Below, piece after piece: positions 1-11,091 of a stretch of DNA of 64,000 nucleotides (its first letter is position 1; every line of letters starts with the position of its first letter). The DNA is from Puccinia triticina (lineage: Eukaryota > Basidiomycota > Pucciniomycetes > Pucciniales > Pucciniaceae). The stretch covers positions 4,836,001 through 4,900,000 of the forward strand of contig NC_070570.1 of assembly GCF_026914185.1 (NCBI RefSeq), read 5' to 3'. Below the pieces are notes generated by a model. That model saw nothing but the letters and a program-made list of their open reading frames with translations, was not told where the DNA came from and searched no databases. Made by a program: the position numbers and the translations under genes.

Positions 1-997
1 TTTTAATGTTGTAGTTGGGATCAGACTGAAAAAAACACCACATTAAATCGTTGGGCTTCAACCATCTGCATCTGCAGGAACACAAAAGCTAATCAACCCT
101 TACACAGTTTCCACCGGGCGCACCACCACATTTGTCTTTGGTTATTTGCATTAGTCCGAAGGCTCCACCTTGATCACCAAGGACGTCGGGCCTACAACTT
201 GACTCCTGCATTGCAAATGCTGCTAAGAAGATTGCTGGTACTGTCGGCCCGAAGAAGAGATTGTTTTAGAGCTTGTGCGGGAGGATCAGGGAAAAGGCAT
301 TGGAAGTAAACTTACTTCCGTGGTCTTGACCATGTTTTTCAAACAAGGGGCGAAACTTTTGGCATGGTGCGAACGTGCTTTTGGCGGGCTCTTGATCGAG
401 CGATATGTGCGTTAACATTGAGATGGTGACATGAGCTGGTTTCCAACCGTCTCCAGTAATGCCACAGTTCAGGAACCTATCCACGGCGTTAGCCGAAGTA
501 AATCAGTAACCTATCTGGATTGTGGAATCTCATGGCGAAACCACCTACGATTCACTTCCGTTGGGGCCTGAACTCTCCGTGATCGACCGAGTTGGCTGGG
601 CGCTTCCGCAAACTGAAGTAGCGTGTAAGATTGAGCCGAGGGCTGGGGGCTGAGTTGGAAGCAGGTATTTCTCTTTCTCTTGATTGAAGTTGTCCTTCGA
701 TTTCGTTTTGTGAGCTTTGGATTTTTTGGCATGCTGGGTCTTGCATGCCTTCTTGCCTTTTGCCTTCTTGTGAAATTGAGTATTTTTTCGATGGATGTTT
801 TTCATCTTGTGCTTGGTGGCTTTGCGGTAGGTTTTGAGCTGATCCGTAACCGCCGAGTCATCGTTGCCTCTCGGCAGAAGCTTGGAAGAAGATAGTTGCG
901 GCGTTCGACCCGGGTCTGAAGCCAAGGAGGATAACGATAAATATGAGACTAGCACCGTAAAAGTGAACAGCCGCAAAATTCGAGAACGAAAGCACAT
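1..997 (-). CDS. Secreted lysozyme-fold (SLT/GH23-like) protein, 3' end outside window
   Basis: Four exons read leftwards: 997-549, 476-316, 240-104 and 25-1 (continuing off the window). Introns are 72, 75 and 78 nt, all GT-AG, and the frame is kept through phases 2, 1 and 0. The start at 997 opens a signal peptide (hydrophobic stretch LFTFTVLVSYLSLSSLA). A Lys/His-rich low-complexity linker follows (about residues 55-105). The folded domain has SGPNGSES/FLNCGITGDGW, a helix reading IFLAAFAMQESSC and the block GAFGLMQITKDKCGGAPGGNC. The Glu of QES matches the catalytic acid of soluble lytic transglycosylases, and GLMQ is their second conserved block. The likely role is secreted hydrolysis of peptidoglycan or chitin-like polymers. 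The substrate is not shown by the sequence. The basic linker is unusual. The gene model is inferred but internally consistent. Confidence 0.8.
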
Positions 998-1854
998 GGC
1001 TGATTGGAAAACAAGATGAGACGTTATGCAAGTTAGGAAAAATGAACGGGATTGGTTGCGACGTGGCCTTGTAGGAATTGGAGGATGAAAGGGGAGAGCG
1101 ATATAACAAGAAGCGTGGCTTTAAATGGTGACTGGAGTGCCTTTGTGCTTCACAACTTTGGGGTAGACCCGTTGGCAATCGGACGAGGTGGTGAGATTAG
1201 GGTACTGGGCCCGTCTACATGTGATGTCCTGGTCCAAACAAGCCGTCAAAGGTCTGACCGTTGACTGAGCCTCGAATATCTGCCTTTGAAATTTGAGTGT
1301 ACCACTAGCCTCAGTGTCAAGGAAATATGCCGGTGTTTGTGCTGGAAAAGCGATCCTAATTAAATATTTATATTGATACCTTGCTTCGGGAAGAATTTTC
1401 AAAAGTTAAAGCTTCCATGTCTGCGAGACAGCACTGAGTCTGCTCGTCTGCCTCAGTGCTCCTTGGAACATTTGAGGACTGCGGACCACGACCGAACCAT
1501 CTTCGATCTTTGATCCCATAAAACCTCACGTGGTCAGACTCAGTCACCTTTCCTGGGGCCATAAGTTTGTTGCGCCCTACATAGGGCCTCCTATGGGACT
1601 CGGCACAGATGTGATGGATAAGATCCAAAGTTATCGCCACTCGCCAACATCGGTATTGATCATGTCATGACTCAGTGCTGTGCAAAACTATACTCAAATC
1701 CACCTGCAACAAGGGTGAGACTTCAGACGCAGCACATGGACGCAATCATGTCTGACGTGTTACATCATAGACAGTTCGAGTGAGTTCACGTTTGCTGACA
1801 ATACAACATTTGCCAAGTGCCGGGGGCCACCGGGACTGGGGCGTGAAAGTGATA
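998..1854. other. Upstream region of the secreted gene, no gene recognised
   Basis: Short open frames occur on both strands, but none has a start context, splice pattern or motif I recognise. The first few hundred bases probably hold the promoter and 5' UTR of the minus-strand secreted gene. Confidence 0.4.
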
Positions 1855-2405
1855 CAGTGACCCCGCCATGTAAGCATAAGGATGGTGGACAAAAATCCTA
1901 TGCTTACATCGCAGTATGCTTCTTATCGAGGTAAAATCCCAGCAAAACCAAGAGAATGGTCGCGGGAAATCTAGATTTATGCTATGCTCACATCGTGATT
2001 ATGCTTACATTGTGAGAGCATCCGCATCCGTGGCTAGATTAGCCTGGGCTAGCTAGCTCGGATTACGATCGGAATAGGCTAATCCAATCGGCCATCCGCA
2101 TGGGTGGGGATTAGCGGGTCCGAGGCTGTCGGAGGTTATGTGTTTAGGTGCCTATATGTTATGTGTTTGGCACCTAAACACATAAAGCTCATGCTAACAA
2201 GCATGATGAATATTCATTTTGGGATTAGTCCCAGGATTAGTGGGGGCTAGATTTATACCCCACTAGCTCCAAACGGAGCTCCGGGTTAAGTTGATCCCTG
2301 GTTGATCCAACCCGATGCGGGTGCGGGGTCGAGCTAAGTGCCCTAATCCGGGCTAACTTAGCGCCCGGTGCGGATGGTCTGAATGCTTACATGGCGGGGT
2401 CACTG
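1855..2405. mobile_element. 551-bp MITE with TA target duplication
   Basis: Terminal inverted repeats of about 23 bp (CAGTGACCCCGCCATGTAAG at the left, its complement at 2383-2405) are flanked by TA at 1853-1854 and 2406-2407. CAGTG ends with a TA duplication fit the Tc1/mariner group. The interior has subterminal copies of ATGCTTACATNG and longer imperfect inverted GC-rich blocks (GGCTAGATTAGCC against GGGCTAACTTAGC), so the element can fold along most of its length. There is no coding capacity, so it is non-autonomous. Confidence 0.8.
2136..2185. repeat. Perfect 17-bp inverted repeat inside the MITE
   Basis: Arms 2136-2152 (TTATGTGTTTAGGTGCC) and 2169-2185 are exact reverse complements around a 16-bp loop. 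The arms are AT-rich and unlike the surrounding MITE, so this could be the remnant of a second small foldback insertion. Confidence 0.75.
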
Positions 2406-2828
2406 TAGAGTGAGGAGCCGGATCTCTCGAACTCAGCATGTGCTGCCTATAAATATTGATTTATGACGGTTGACCCCTTCAGCCCGCCTATTCATCACAA
2501 GTCCTGTGTTTAGGGCAAGGGGCTTGGCCTAAGCGCCCTGGCGGCGCGGCCGGGCCCTGGCGGGATCCCTGGTTGTGCAGCATACCTATTGCCCAGGGCC
2601 TCTCCGGCTGCCCCACAGTGAAATTGTCCTCGCTGGCGATGTGCGGGTGGGGCGGCTTCTTACTCCGGATAGTACCGCTGCGCGTGGGGTTCAACCTTCT
2701 CTGGACCTTCCGTTTGAGGAGCTTTCTGTACATTTAGTCAAACAGGATCCATTATGCTCTTAATGTGTTTTAACTACGAACCATCTTGCCTCGTTTGTTA
2801 AAAAAAATGCTGTCATGTTATACTTGTA
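2406..2828. other. Spacer between two MITEs, no gene recognised
   Basis: A GC-rich block lies around 2515-2575 (GGCGGCGCGGCCGGGCCC). No coding frame stands out by motif, and nothing else is identified. Confidence 0.4.
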
Positions 2829-3016
2829 CAGCAAAAGCAAAAAAGCTTGTGGTCCGGCAGGCCCAATTTTGGAATCTCAGCCACTGCCCTTCAAGCCTGT
2901 ATAGGTCCTGTATGTCAAGCTGCATACAGGAATATCATCGGAAGAAAAATGCTATTTCCTTCATTATTAACATTGGGGTATTGAGGGTTGCACCGTTGGA
3001 ATCCTGGTGCAATTTT

Positions 3017-3340
3017 TGTTACAAGTCAGAGCATGATTGCATACTACATAGGCATACTATGTACTTAGTCATCAAACAAACCTAACCTTGTGAGACAGCT
3101 AGACACTCAAACCTAACCTTGTATCTAGTCTATATGTATCCACCCGGCCCGGCTCCCTTCTCTCTCCTCATCAAGATTGGAGACCGGACCCGGGAGTGTG
3201 GAGAGCTTACACATAGGACTGTTATCACACAGGTTAGTTAGTACATATTTGCAATATCATCGAGATTGGAGACCGGACCCGGGAGTGTGGAGAGCTTACA
3301 CATAGGACTGTTATCACACAGCCACCTTGAGCTTCTTATA
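3017..3340 (+). repeat. 5' LTR of the Copia element
   Basis: It begins TGTTACAAG and ends CTTCTTATA, with 5' flank ATTTT. Inside, a block of about 62 bp (AGATTGGAGACCGGACCCGG onwards) is present twice with an 89-bp period, in both LTRs. Confidence 0.9.
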
Positions 3341-3532
3341 GGTTAAAAGCCGGCTCGTCCGCTTCACACAACCGTTATCCCAAATTCTCCGAGTGAGCGT
3401 TAAGTTCGCTGGTGAAGATACTGCGACAGCAAAAGAAAAACTTAAATCAAGAGATATATATATATAAGAGAACTTTTTCAAAAATAAAAAGAGAAAGAAA
3501 TCTTACTGCTGTCCGGACGACACCCTCTCGAG

Positions 3533-6500
3533 ATGGCACAACCAAACCCCGCTGCCAACCAGCAACAACCCAACGCTGGCAATCAAAATGCTTTGGCCGT
3601 CCTGCAAGAGCAAATCAACAACCTTAACGCCCAAATTGCAGGTATGCTTACTGCTTGTGGCACCATCCGCCCCAATGCGCAGACGAGACAAGACATCATA
3701 TACTCAAAGTTCTTGAAGACCCCAGTTGCGATGCATAAAGAACTGAACCCTTCACATCCGACCCTCGACTCTGATGGAGTTCGCTTCCAACCTTGGAAGA
3801 AGGCCTTGGACTGCACTTTGATGCATGCCTTCAGTCGGGTTGTATCTTTTGTCGACGACCTCAATGTTTTCGATAGTCTGGAAATTGAAGAAGCTACGAC
3901 CGTTGACAGTCTCATTCGTAACACTCTTGAGACTGACCTTCTTTCCATTGTCAGTTCGACGACTCACAAGTCAACTCGTGCACTATATGAGTTCATCGTT
4001 GCGCAGTGTCAACATTCGGATCGGCGACACAAGATCGGTCTGCTTGATCAAATCTACGACTTGATGGCGGATCCGAACCCATCCAGTGATGCGACCCTGT
4101 CTGTCAGCCTTAGAGTCATCACAGCTGACCTAAAAGCTGCCTGTTCTACCTTTGTTACATATAAATTACTTTATATCTTTTTCATCTTAAGAGATAACCT
4201 TGTTTTGACTTCAGATTCTGTTTCCTCATGCAATTTTGACCCTAGTTACAACTTATCAATTCATTGTAACTATACTCCTTCCCTGAGTTACTGAGTTGTG
4301 GCGCGCTTGCGCAGTTGTGACGTGTCAGCACTACCTGGCGCGCCAAACCACATGTACATATGTAAATTACATAAGCAAACTGTGAAAATTTTCGTAGTCA
4401 GAATCCCCCTTGCCTGAGGCGGATCCACAGACTTCAGCACACCAGAACCACCACCCAGATAACCCCAGGATCACCACCAAAGAGCCTACTCTACTCCCAG
4501 TATACCTACCGTCACAGGCGCCTAGGATATTGACAGTAAGTAACCTCTTTCACTGAACCTTGATTATCTCAGAGGTACAACTCTGTGTCTTGTTTGATCT
4601 GCCTTTTCTTCTTGCTTTGCCTCCTCCTTGATCACAGGGCTGTCCCTCCAATTCTACAGGCCTTTGCCTCTATCTTGATCACAGGGCTGTCCCTTCAATT
4701 CTACAGGCCTTTGCCTCTATCTTGATCACAGGGCTGTCCCTTATAATCACTTGGCCTTTGCCTCAAAATCTAGGTTGCAGGGCTGTCCCTCAGGTTTCCC
4801 ATTAAGAACCTTGACTGTCCAGAGAGAAGTCTAAAAAACTGTGGCTGGATTAAACTTATCTAATCCAGATACCCTCCTGAGAGGAAGCTGTAGCACTTCT
4901 AGCACAGATTAGCAGCACTCTTCTGAAGAGTAGCATTGCCAGTGGACGTGCATTCCCACTAGAATAACCTAGTACTTCTCTTCTATCTTATCCTGCTTGG
5001 TTTCTTTCTCTCTCTTTCTCTTTTTCTCTTACAGTTGTATTTTCTTTATCCCAAGAAATCAAACTGTTGTCCCCCATTTCTTGTGTCCTGCTGTCACTAT
5101 AGAGACTCAGGCTCACACTGTCGAAATGGTCACAACTTGGTGCTGACATCAAACAACTGAAGATGTCCGCGGATGAGCTCCTTGGTATCTTGCTGCAGAA
5201 CACTTTCAAACCTCCGGCCGGCACAGATAATCTTACCTTCGAATTCAGTGTCACTCAGACACTCGACGCGAAGAAATGTCCATCGCTCAAAGAGGTCGTG
5301 ACTGTGATTCAGTACGCCATCAGCAAACATTGTCCTAAGGCCAGTGCTGCCGACGCCAATGCGATGGATCTTGACCGCATCCATGCGTTCCAGAACCGAG
5401 CGTTGGGTAAATATGTCAACCCGCACCGGCGACAGGACGCTGATCTCCCGAAAGCAAATCACCCGAGATTTTCAGTGGAGCGAGCAAACCACTTCCGTGG
5501 TAAAGGCCAATCCCCTGAACTCACCACCAAGTACGGGACGACCTGCGCCTACTGCTCAAAGAACGGGCATTGGTATGCCGACTGCCTCGACTACTGGCGT
5601 GCAGTGGCCACGGGGCAGCAAGAACAACCGCCAGCCGACTACAGGTCAAAGTCGTCCACCTATGTTCCGCCTCGCAAATCTGAACATCACGTGCGCAAGG
5701 TAGAATTCCCCAATGTCAGCGAAGGTGTCTTACTTGACTCCGGCGCATCCGCTCACGTGAGTGGCGACTCATCGCTGTTCATTCCCGGATCAAAGCTAAC
5801 AAAACCACGAACCTTCTACCTGGCCGTCTCTGAATGTCATGTGACGGTTGATAGGATTGGGACGGTTCGGATTCCGACGCCAACGGGGACAATCACAATC
5901 CCTAATGTGTATCATGTTCCCGGAGTTGATGGTGTTATTTTGTTGACGGGACGCTTGCTTTCAGAGGGTTGGAAATTGAACTATGATGGGACGAAGGCAA
6001 CCTTAATAGATCCCCGCTTAAATAGTTACTCCACCTTGTTTCATAATTACTGTTGGACCCTGAATACTTCTATCAACAATACAATCAAGAAAGTCACTCA
6101 AGTCCCTTCTTTTGACCCATATGTATGGCATGTGCGCCTAGGACATGCGTCCAAAGAAATAGTCAAAACTTACCTAAGAATCAATTTCCCTGAGTTGGAG
6201 CTTAAATGGTCGTCATTCTTCTGTGACCGATGCGCAAAGTCAAAAAGTATTGATAAGAAGGCGATGGTCCTTGGTACCCAGATCCCTTGAGATAAACCAT
6301 TAGACTTCATGGTGTCAGATGTGGCCGGTCCTTTCGATTATGACATTAGCGGTCGCCGGTACATAGTAACCTTATGGGACCACGCTAGCACATACACCTA
6401 TTGTACATCGATGATAGCGAAGTCAGATGTTCCATCAAAGATAATGGCCTGGATGCATCATCTCAAGAACAAATTTGGACGTTACCCTGCTTACCTCCGT

Positions 6501-8636
6501 TGTGACAACGCACCCAAATATGTTGAGTCGCTGAAACCAATGCTTGAGGAGGTTGGCGTTACGCTGGCACCAATTACACCCTACAGTCCTCAACAGAACG
6601 GTGAAGCTGAAAGGTTGAACAGAACCTTAGGTGACATGGCTCGTACTATGTTGCACGAAAGCGACTTACCTCAAAAGTTTTGGAGCTATGCCTATTCAAC
6701 TGCCGCGTACATGCATAATCGGATACCTAACTCGAGGACTGGCAATCACTGCCCAATCCAGTTGTTCTATGGAACGGACCCTGATCTGAACTCTATATAC
6801 CCTTTCGGCGCGAAAGCAATTGTCCATATCCCAAAAGAACACCACAAGAAATTAGATGAGAGAGCTCAGGAGGGTTTGCTACTGGGGTATCCCAATGCCG
6901 GGGTTGGTTGGTTGTTTTGGCTCCCACAAGAGAAGAGGATGGTTCATTCAGCGTTGGTCAAGTTTCCCGATTTTCAAGCTTTGCCGGTTAAGAAGGACAT
7001 CAAAAAGTTGGACCTTGAGTTCATTTTGAATCAGATCATCCTACAACTTGGTGAAGAGAAAACCGAGGAGTTTGCGGCAGAAGAACAAAGGCAGTTAGCG
7101 CACTTGCATATCGGACCGGAACATGAGCTCCCGAAGACCATCAAATCAGCGTTGTCGGGGAGTGAGGCGAATGAATGGAGACTGGCTGCGCGGTATGAAA
7201 TGGGCAAGTTTGGTGAATTAGGCGTCTGGGAGGCGGTCGAGGCACACAAGGGCATCAAAGTACTGGGGGCTAGGTGGGTTTTCTCGATAAAACGCAAGCC
7301 GGATGGGACAGTTGACAAGTTCCGTGCGAGATATGTGGCAAAAGGCTTTAACCAACGCATGGGAGAGGACTGTAACGAGACATACGCACCTACGGCTTCG
7401 TTGAACACATTGCAAATATTGATATCCATCGCGCTCCGCCACAATTTTCCGACAGCAACCTTTGATGTTAGTTCCGCGTACCTGTATAGTCCGATCAAGG
7501 AAGAAGTTTATGTTCAGCCGCCTGTTGAGATATGCCTCGAACTGAAAGGAAAAGTGATGTTACTCAAGAAAGCTATGTACGGCACTAAACAGGCCGCGCG
7601 TTGTTGGTGGAAATTCTTCAAGAAAACGGTCGAGAGCTTAGGATTTGTTGCGAGTGAAATTGAACCATCGCTTTACCTTTTTAAGAAGAGTGGTGGTTTT
7701 GTTGTGATTTGGCTCCATGTTGATGACGGATTCGCGCTGGCTTCCGACCCTGGATTATTGGACCAGTTGTGTGTTGGGATGACGAAAGACCTTGAAATTA
7801 AGTGGTTGGCAGACGTTGAAAGGTTGGTCGGTATTGATATCAAGAAGATTGGAAAGTCGGTCGAATTGAGTCAGAAATCCTTGGCACGTCAAATTATTGA
7901 GAAGTACAAGAGGCAGGCTTTCATGAAAGACTCACCGCTCAATGATGCCGACCTCAAAATCTCAGCAACAGATCCAATTGACCCAACCGAATACCGGTCT
8001 ATCATCGGGTCACTCATGTACCTTTCCGGCGGCACTCGGCCGGACTTGTCTTTCCCGGTAAACCTGCTGGCAAGATTCAGCTCAAAACCCTCTGACAGGC
8101 ACTGGGCGGCGTTGGACGGCGTAATTGGCTACCTGAAGAAAACGGTTGATCGGAAGCTTGTGTACAGGGGTGATGGCGAAGGAATGCGACTGTGGACCGA
8201 TGCCAACTGGGGAGGGGAACATGAACGATCGACGACTGGCTATGTCATCACACACTGTGGGGACACTGTAGCTTGGGGATCACGGCGTCAAACGGTGGTA
8301 GCGCTATCAACCTGCGCGGCTGAATATGTAGTGCTGTCAGAAGGCTCTCAAATACTCTCGCACATCATTAACATTTTCGAAGACCTTGATTACCACATCC
8401 CAAAGTCAATCCATGTAGATAATCAAGCCGCGATACTAATTGTGACCGATAATGCTTCAAAGAAAAAAACAAAGTACCTCAAGAGGGCGTTTTATTTTGT
8501 AAATGATTTGATTCGCGAAGAAGGCATACAACTTTTGTGGACAAGCACCCTCGACCAACTAGCTGATGTCTTCACGAAGGCAATGGGACCAAAGAAGATG
8601 ATCGGCGCGACACACAAGCTCGGACTCACCGGGTGA
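3533..8636 (+). pseudogene. Copia gag-pol polyprotein, broken by a solo LTR and one stop
   Basis: Segments 3533-4101 and 5123-8636 are in the same frame once the inserted LTR is discounted. The order is Gag with a UBN2-type body, a zinc knuckle at 5545-5586 (CAYCSKNGHWYADC, CX2CX4HX4C), protease LLDSGASAHVSG, GAG-pre-integrase WHVRLGHAS, integrase (SDVAGPF, RCDNAPKY, QQNGEAERLNRTL), RT (ARWVFSIKRKPDG, FDVSSAYLYS, WLHVDDGFAL) and RNase H (WTDANWGG, STCAAEYV, DVFTKA). The RT catalytic DD pair is intact. Two lesions are visible: the LTR at 4102-5117 and an in-frame TGA at 6288-6290 just before the integrase core, consistent with CGA to TGA. The start at 3533 follows the 5' LTR by about 190 nt. 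Confidence 0.92.
4102..5117 (+). mobile_element. Solo LTR (TGTCAGCC...GGCTCACA) inside Copia gag
   Basis: A 1016-bp unit starts TGTCAGCCTTAGAG and ends GGCTCACA. It is flanked by the perfect 5-bp duplication CTGTC (4097-4101, 5118-5122), and removing it and one TSD restores the gag frame. A minisatellite built on CTTGATCACAGGGCTGTCCC lies at about 4630-4790. The same LTR family, inverted, occupies 49036-50002. Its parent internal region is not in the window. Confidence 0.93.
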
Positions 8637-8658
8637 AGTATGCAATCGTGGGAGGGGG

Positions 8659-8982
8659 TGTTACAAGTCAGAGCATGATTGCATACTACATAGGCATACT
8701 ATGTACTTAGTCATCAAACAAACCTAACCTTGTGAGACAGCTAGACACTCAAACCTAACCTTGTATCTAGTCTATATGTATCCACCCGGCCCGGCTCCCT
8801 TCTCTCTCCTCATCGAGATTGGAGACCGGACCCGGGAGTGTGGAGAGCTTACACATAGGACTGTTATCACACAGGTTAGTTAGTACATATTTGCAATATC
8901 ATCGAGATTGGAGACCGGACCCGGGAGTGTGGAGAGCTTACACATAGGACTGTTATCACACAGCCACCTTGAGCTTCTTATA
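8659..8982 (+). repeat. 3' LTR of the Copia element
   Basis: It has the same length as the 5' LTR and nearly the same sequence. The polypurine tract GGGAGGGGG directly precedes it and the TSD ATTTT follows it. Confidence 0.9.
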
Positions 8983-9172
8983 ATTTTACCCCCATCGGCC
9001 GCTTCGCCTAGATTAGCTGCCCCACCCAACAGTCGGCCCGACACGCAAATCAAGCTCAACCAGTCGCCCGGAGGCGATGTGACATCCTGTACAGCGGAGC
9101 TGTACAGGTGGGGCTGAAATGCAGCAGGCAATTTTCGGCCTCCCGCACCCGCAAGCTTTTTCGCTTTGGCTG

Positions 9173-9894
9173 TAGATGATGATGAGGACTGAAAAATCCA
9201 ATGATTGTTTTTATGATGGACTGGTATCAAATCCAACTGTGCTTTAACAACGGAGGCTTCCTCCATTATTTGTCTTTCAATCAACTAGCATATATATTCA
9301 TGAAAGTAAGGGGAGATGGTGATTGGTAATATGGGCAATTATCATTAATATGGTAGGTCTCTGCTTCCGGGACTCGGTTGTCTCGTTGGCCAGATCTGTG
9401 GCAGATCAGAGAGAGAAGAGCCGCAAGCTGTACCCCGCAAATTTCAATAGTTAGGCTCCGTACATATCGAGTCTACCAAGTGAAACATTTCGAATACCAA
9501 AGAGTTTCGTAGGTTGTATATCAAAAAGCACAAATATCGATGAGCCATTACTAATTAGACAGTCAGTGCTCAATACAAAATGATGTTGTCATGCGCACAA
9601 GCCTCTACTTGTGCCAAGCATTGGTTCAATGACTTAATGTTACAATGCGAGATGAGTGAATGATCGTTTCTTGTTGGTGTGGATAACATGACACCCGACA
9701 AAATGACAAGCAGCTGTCCCGTGCTTGGGTGATTTGTCCCGATCAGAATGGAGTGAGAAAGTCCGTTCTTTTGAGATGCGGGCACGGGTTCAGCTGACGA
9801 ACAAAGAGCTGCTCCCAGAACTGCCTTGCAGTATATTTGGTTCAGTCCGATTCAGGCAAGAGAGAAAAAAAAAGTCAATGACAGTAGAGCTAGT
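9173..9894. other. Intergenic region 3' of the SRP72-like gene
   Basis: It is AT-rich. Frames here are short and show no recognisable domain, and no repeat or TIR was seen. Confidence 0.4.
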
Positions 9895-11091
9895 TCATTT
9901 CTTGTTCTTCTTCTTCTTCTGTTGGACTTGTTTGGGTTTTTGAGAGGAAAGATCAGTTGAGGGAGGAAGAACGGCCGAAACTGATCCTTGTGTGGCGAGT
10001 TTTTGTTTGGCCTTGTTATTCTTGGCAGAGCGTTTCGCAAATTTAGTAGTTTCTTTTTCCCGACGGGGGAGCCAACGTTCGGGGTCGGGAGGAGGTCTTG
10101 AAGGGTCGAGAGGTTTAACGGCTTTTAGCTTACGGGATTCCGTGGTTCGGGGGTGACGAGGGCCAGAAGATTGGGGGAAGTTCGGATGAGAGTGGAAGAA
10201 TGAAGAGGTGATGGGCACCGCTTCCAGTTGATCTACATTTACCAAGGCAGCTTTGCTTGGAATTTGGTTTTCGAGAAAGTCGATCCGCGCTTCACAGGCT
10301 GCTAAGTTGGCAGTCAGGTCAAGATGTTCGGGATGGTTCTTAAGAAATCGCGATCCAGCCAAGGAGAAAGACAAAAAAAAGATTAAACGGATGATCTCAA
10401 TCATGTACAGGCTGTAATGAGGTTCGTACTGACTGGATCGGAATCAAGCAACAGCTCTTCCAGATGTGCCTTAGCTTCCTGAGGCCGCCCGAGTTTGAAA
10501 AGCTGGAAGATCAATTTGAAAAATGAGTTTTCGATTTTCCTCTCCCTATCCGAGACAGCGCCAAGCTTACGATCTGGGACTCTAGGGCAAGTTTGGCACG
10601 GCTGATCTTTTCCTGATCGGCTATAATCGGATTCGCTAGAATCTTGTCGGCCTTATCAAACTGGCCGAGTTTGTAAAGACAATAAGACTCCAACAGCTTG
10701 AGTGCTGCGCTTTCAACGGCCTGATTGGAGATGAATTCAAGGGTCTCCTGGTATTGTTCGAGAACCGTAAGCAGCTTGGCCTTTGTGTCGATCAACGTAT
10801 CATTTTCGGTGCCTCCCTGTTCCAGTACTGCGCAAAAAGAGAGCGAGTTTTGAGAAGATTGAGAGAAAAACAGATCAGTTATTGGGATGTTTCGGTTAAG
10901 TAAGAAGCATGTCGCATACGTTGATTGCAAGTTTTCATGGCATTCTGGTAGAACCCTTTGTCGAGTTGTTGGTACAGTCGGTTGCGGCGGGCTAGGAGAA
11001 CTTGCTCTGGGCTTCTTCTCTTCCTCGACTCCGGTTTTCGTTTGACCTGAGGGCGTTTGGGGTGTGGTTTGCGGCTGGTTTTTGGTGCCAT
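9895..11091 (-). CDS. SRP72: SRP72-like protein, internally shortened
   Basis: Exons read leftwards: 11091-10920, 10827-10571, 10502-10434 and 10338-9895, giving about 313 aa. The first two introns are clear GT-AG. The third (10339-10433) is chosen because its donor after DSDP restores the frame to NHPEHLDLTANLAACEAR; it is less certain. A basic N-terminus is followed by TPR-like helices (LYQQLDKGFYQNAMKTCNQ, LLESYCLYKLGQFDKADKIL, LFKLGRPQEAKAHLEELL). The C-terminus has the SRP72 RNA-binding signature PPDPERWLPRREKE and a lysine-rich tail. SRP72 binds SRP RNA with SRP68 in ER targeting. Family members are about 600-670 aa. Here the N-terminal TPRs run straight into the C-terminal domain, so most central TPRs are missing. 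It is either a short paralogue or a decayed copy. Confidence 0.65.

Larger units (their letters stand above)
3017..8982 (+). mobile_element. Ty1/Copia LTR retrotransposon with nested solo LTR
   Basis: Two 324-bp LTRs flank one gag-pol unit, and a perfect 5-bp TSD (ATTTT, 3012-3016 and 8983-8987) marks the insertion. The LTRs start TGTTACAAG and end CTTCTTATA, and I saw one difference between them (CATCAAG at the left, CATCGAG at the right), so the insertion is recent. A purine tract (GGGAGGGGG) precedes the 3' LTR. Excluding the solo LTR at 4102-5117 and its TSD, the element is about 4.9 kb, normal for Copia. The order protease, integrase, RT, RNase H confirms Copia. Confidence 0.95.
2829..9172. 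mobile_element. Tc1/mariner-like MITE split by a Copia insertion
   Basis: The left part (2829-3016) and right part (8988-9172) form imperfect terminal inverted repeats of roughly 70-80 bp (CAGCAAAAGCAAAAAAGCTTG against the complement of GCAAGCTTTTTCGCTTTGGCTG). They are flanked by TA at 2827-2828 and 9173-9174. Without the Copia element it would be about 370 bp. The Copia TSD (ATTTT) lies inside it, so the MITE was resident first. Confidence 0.7.
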
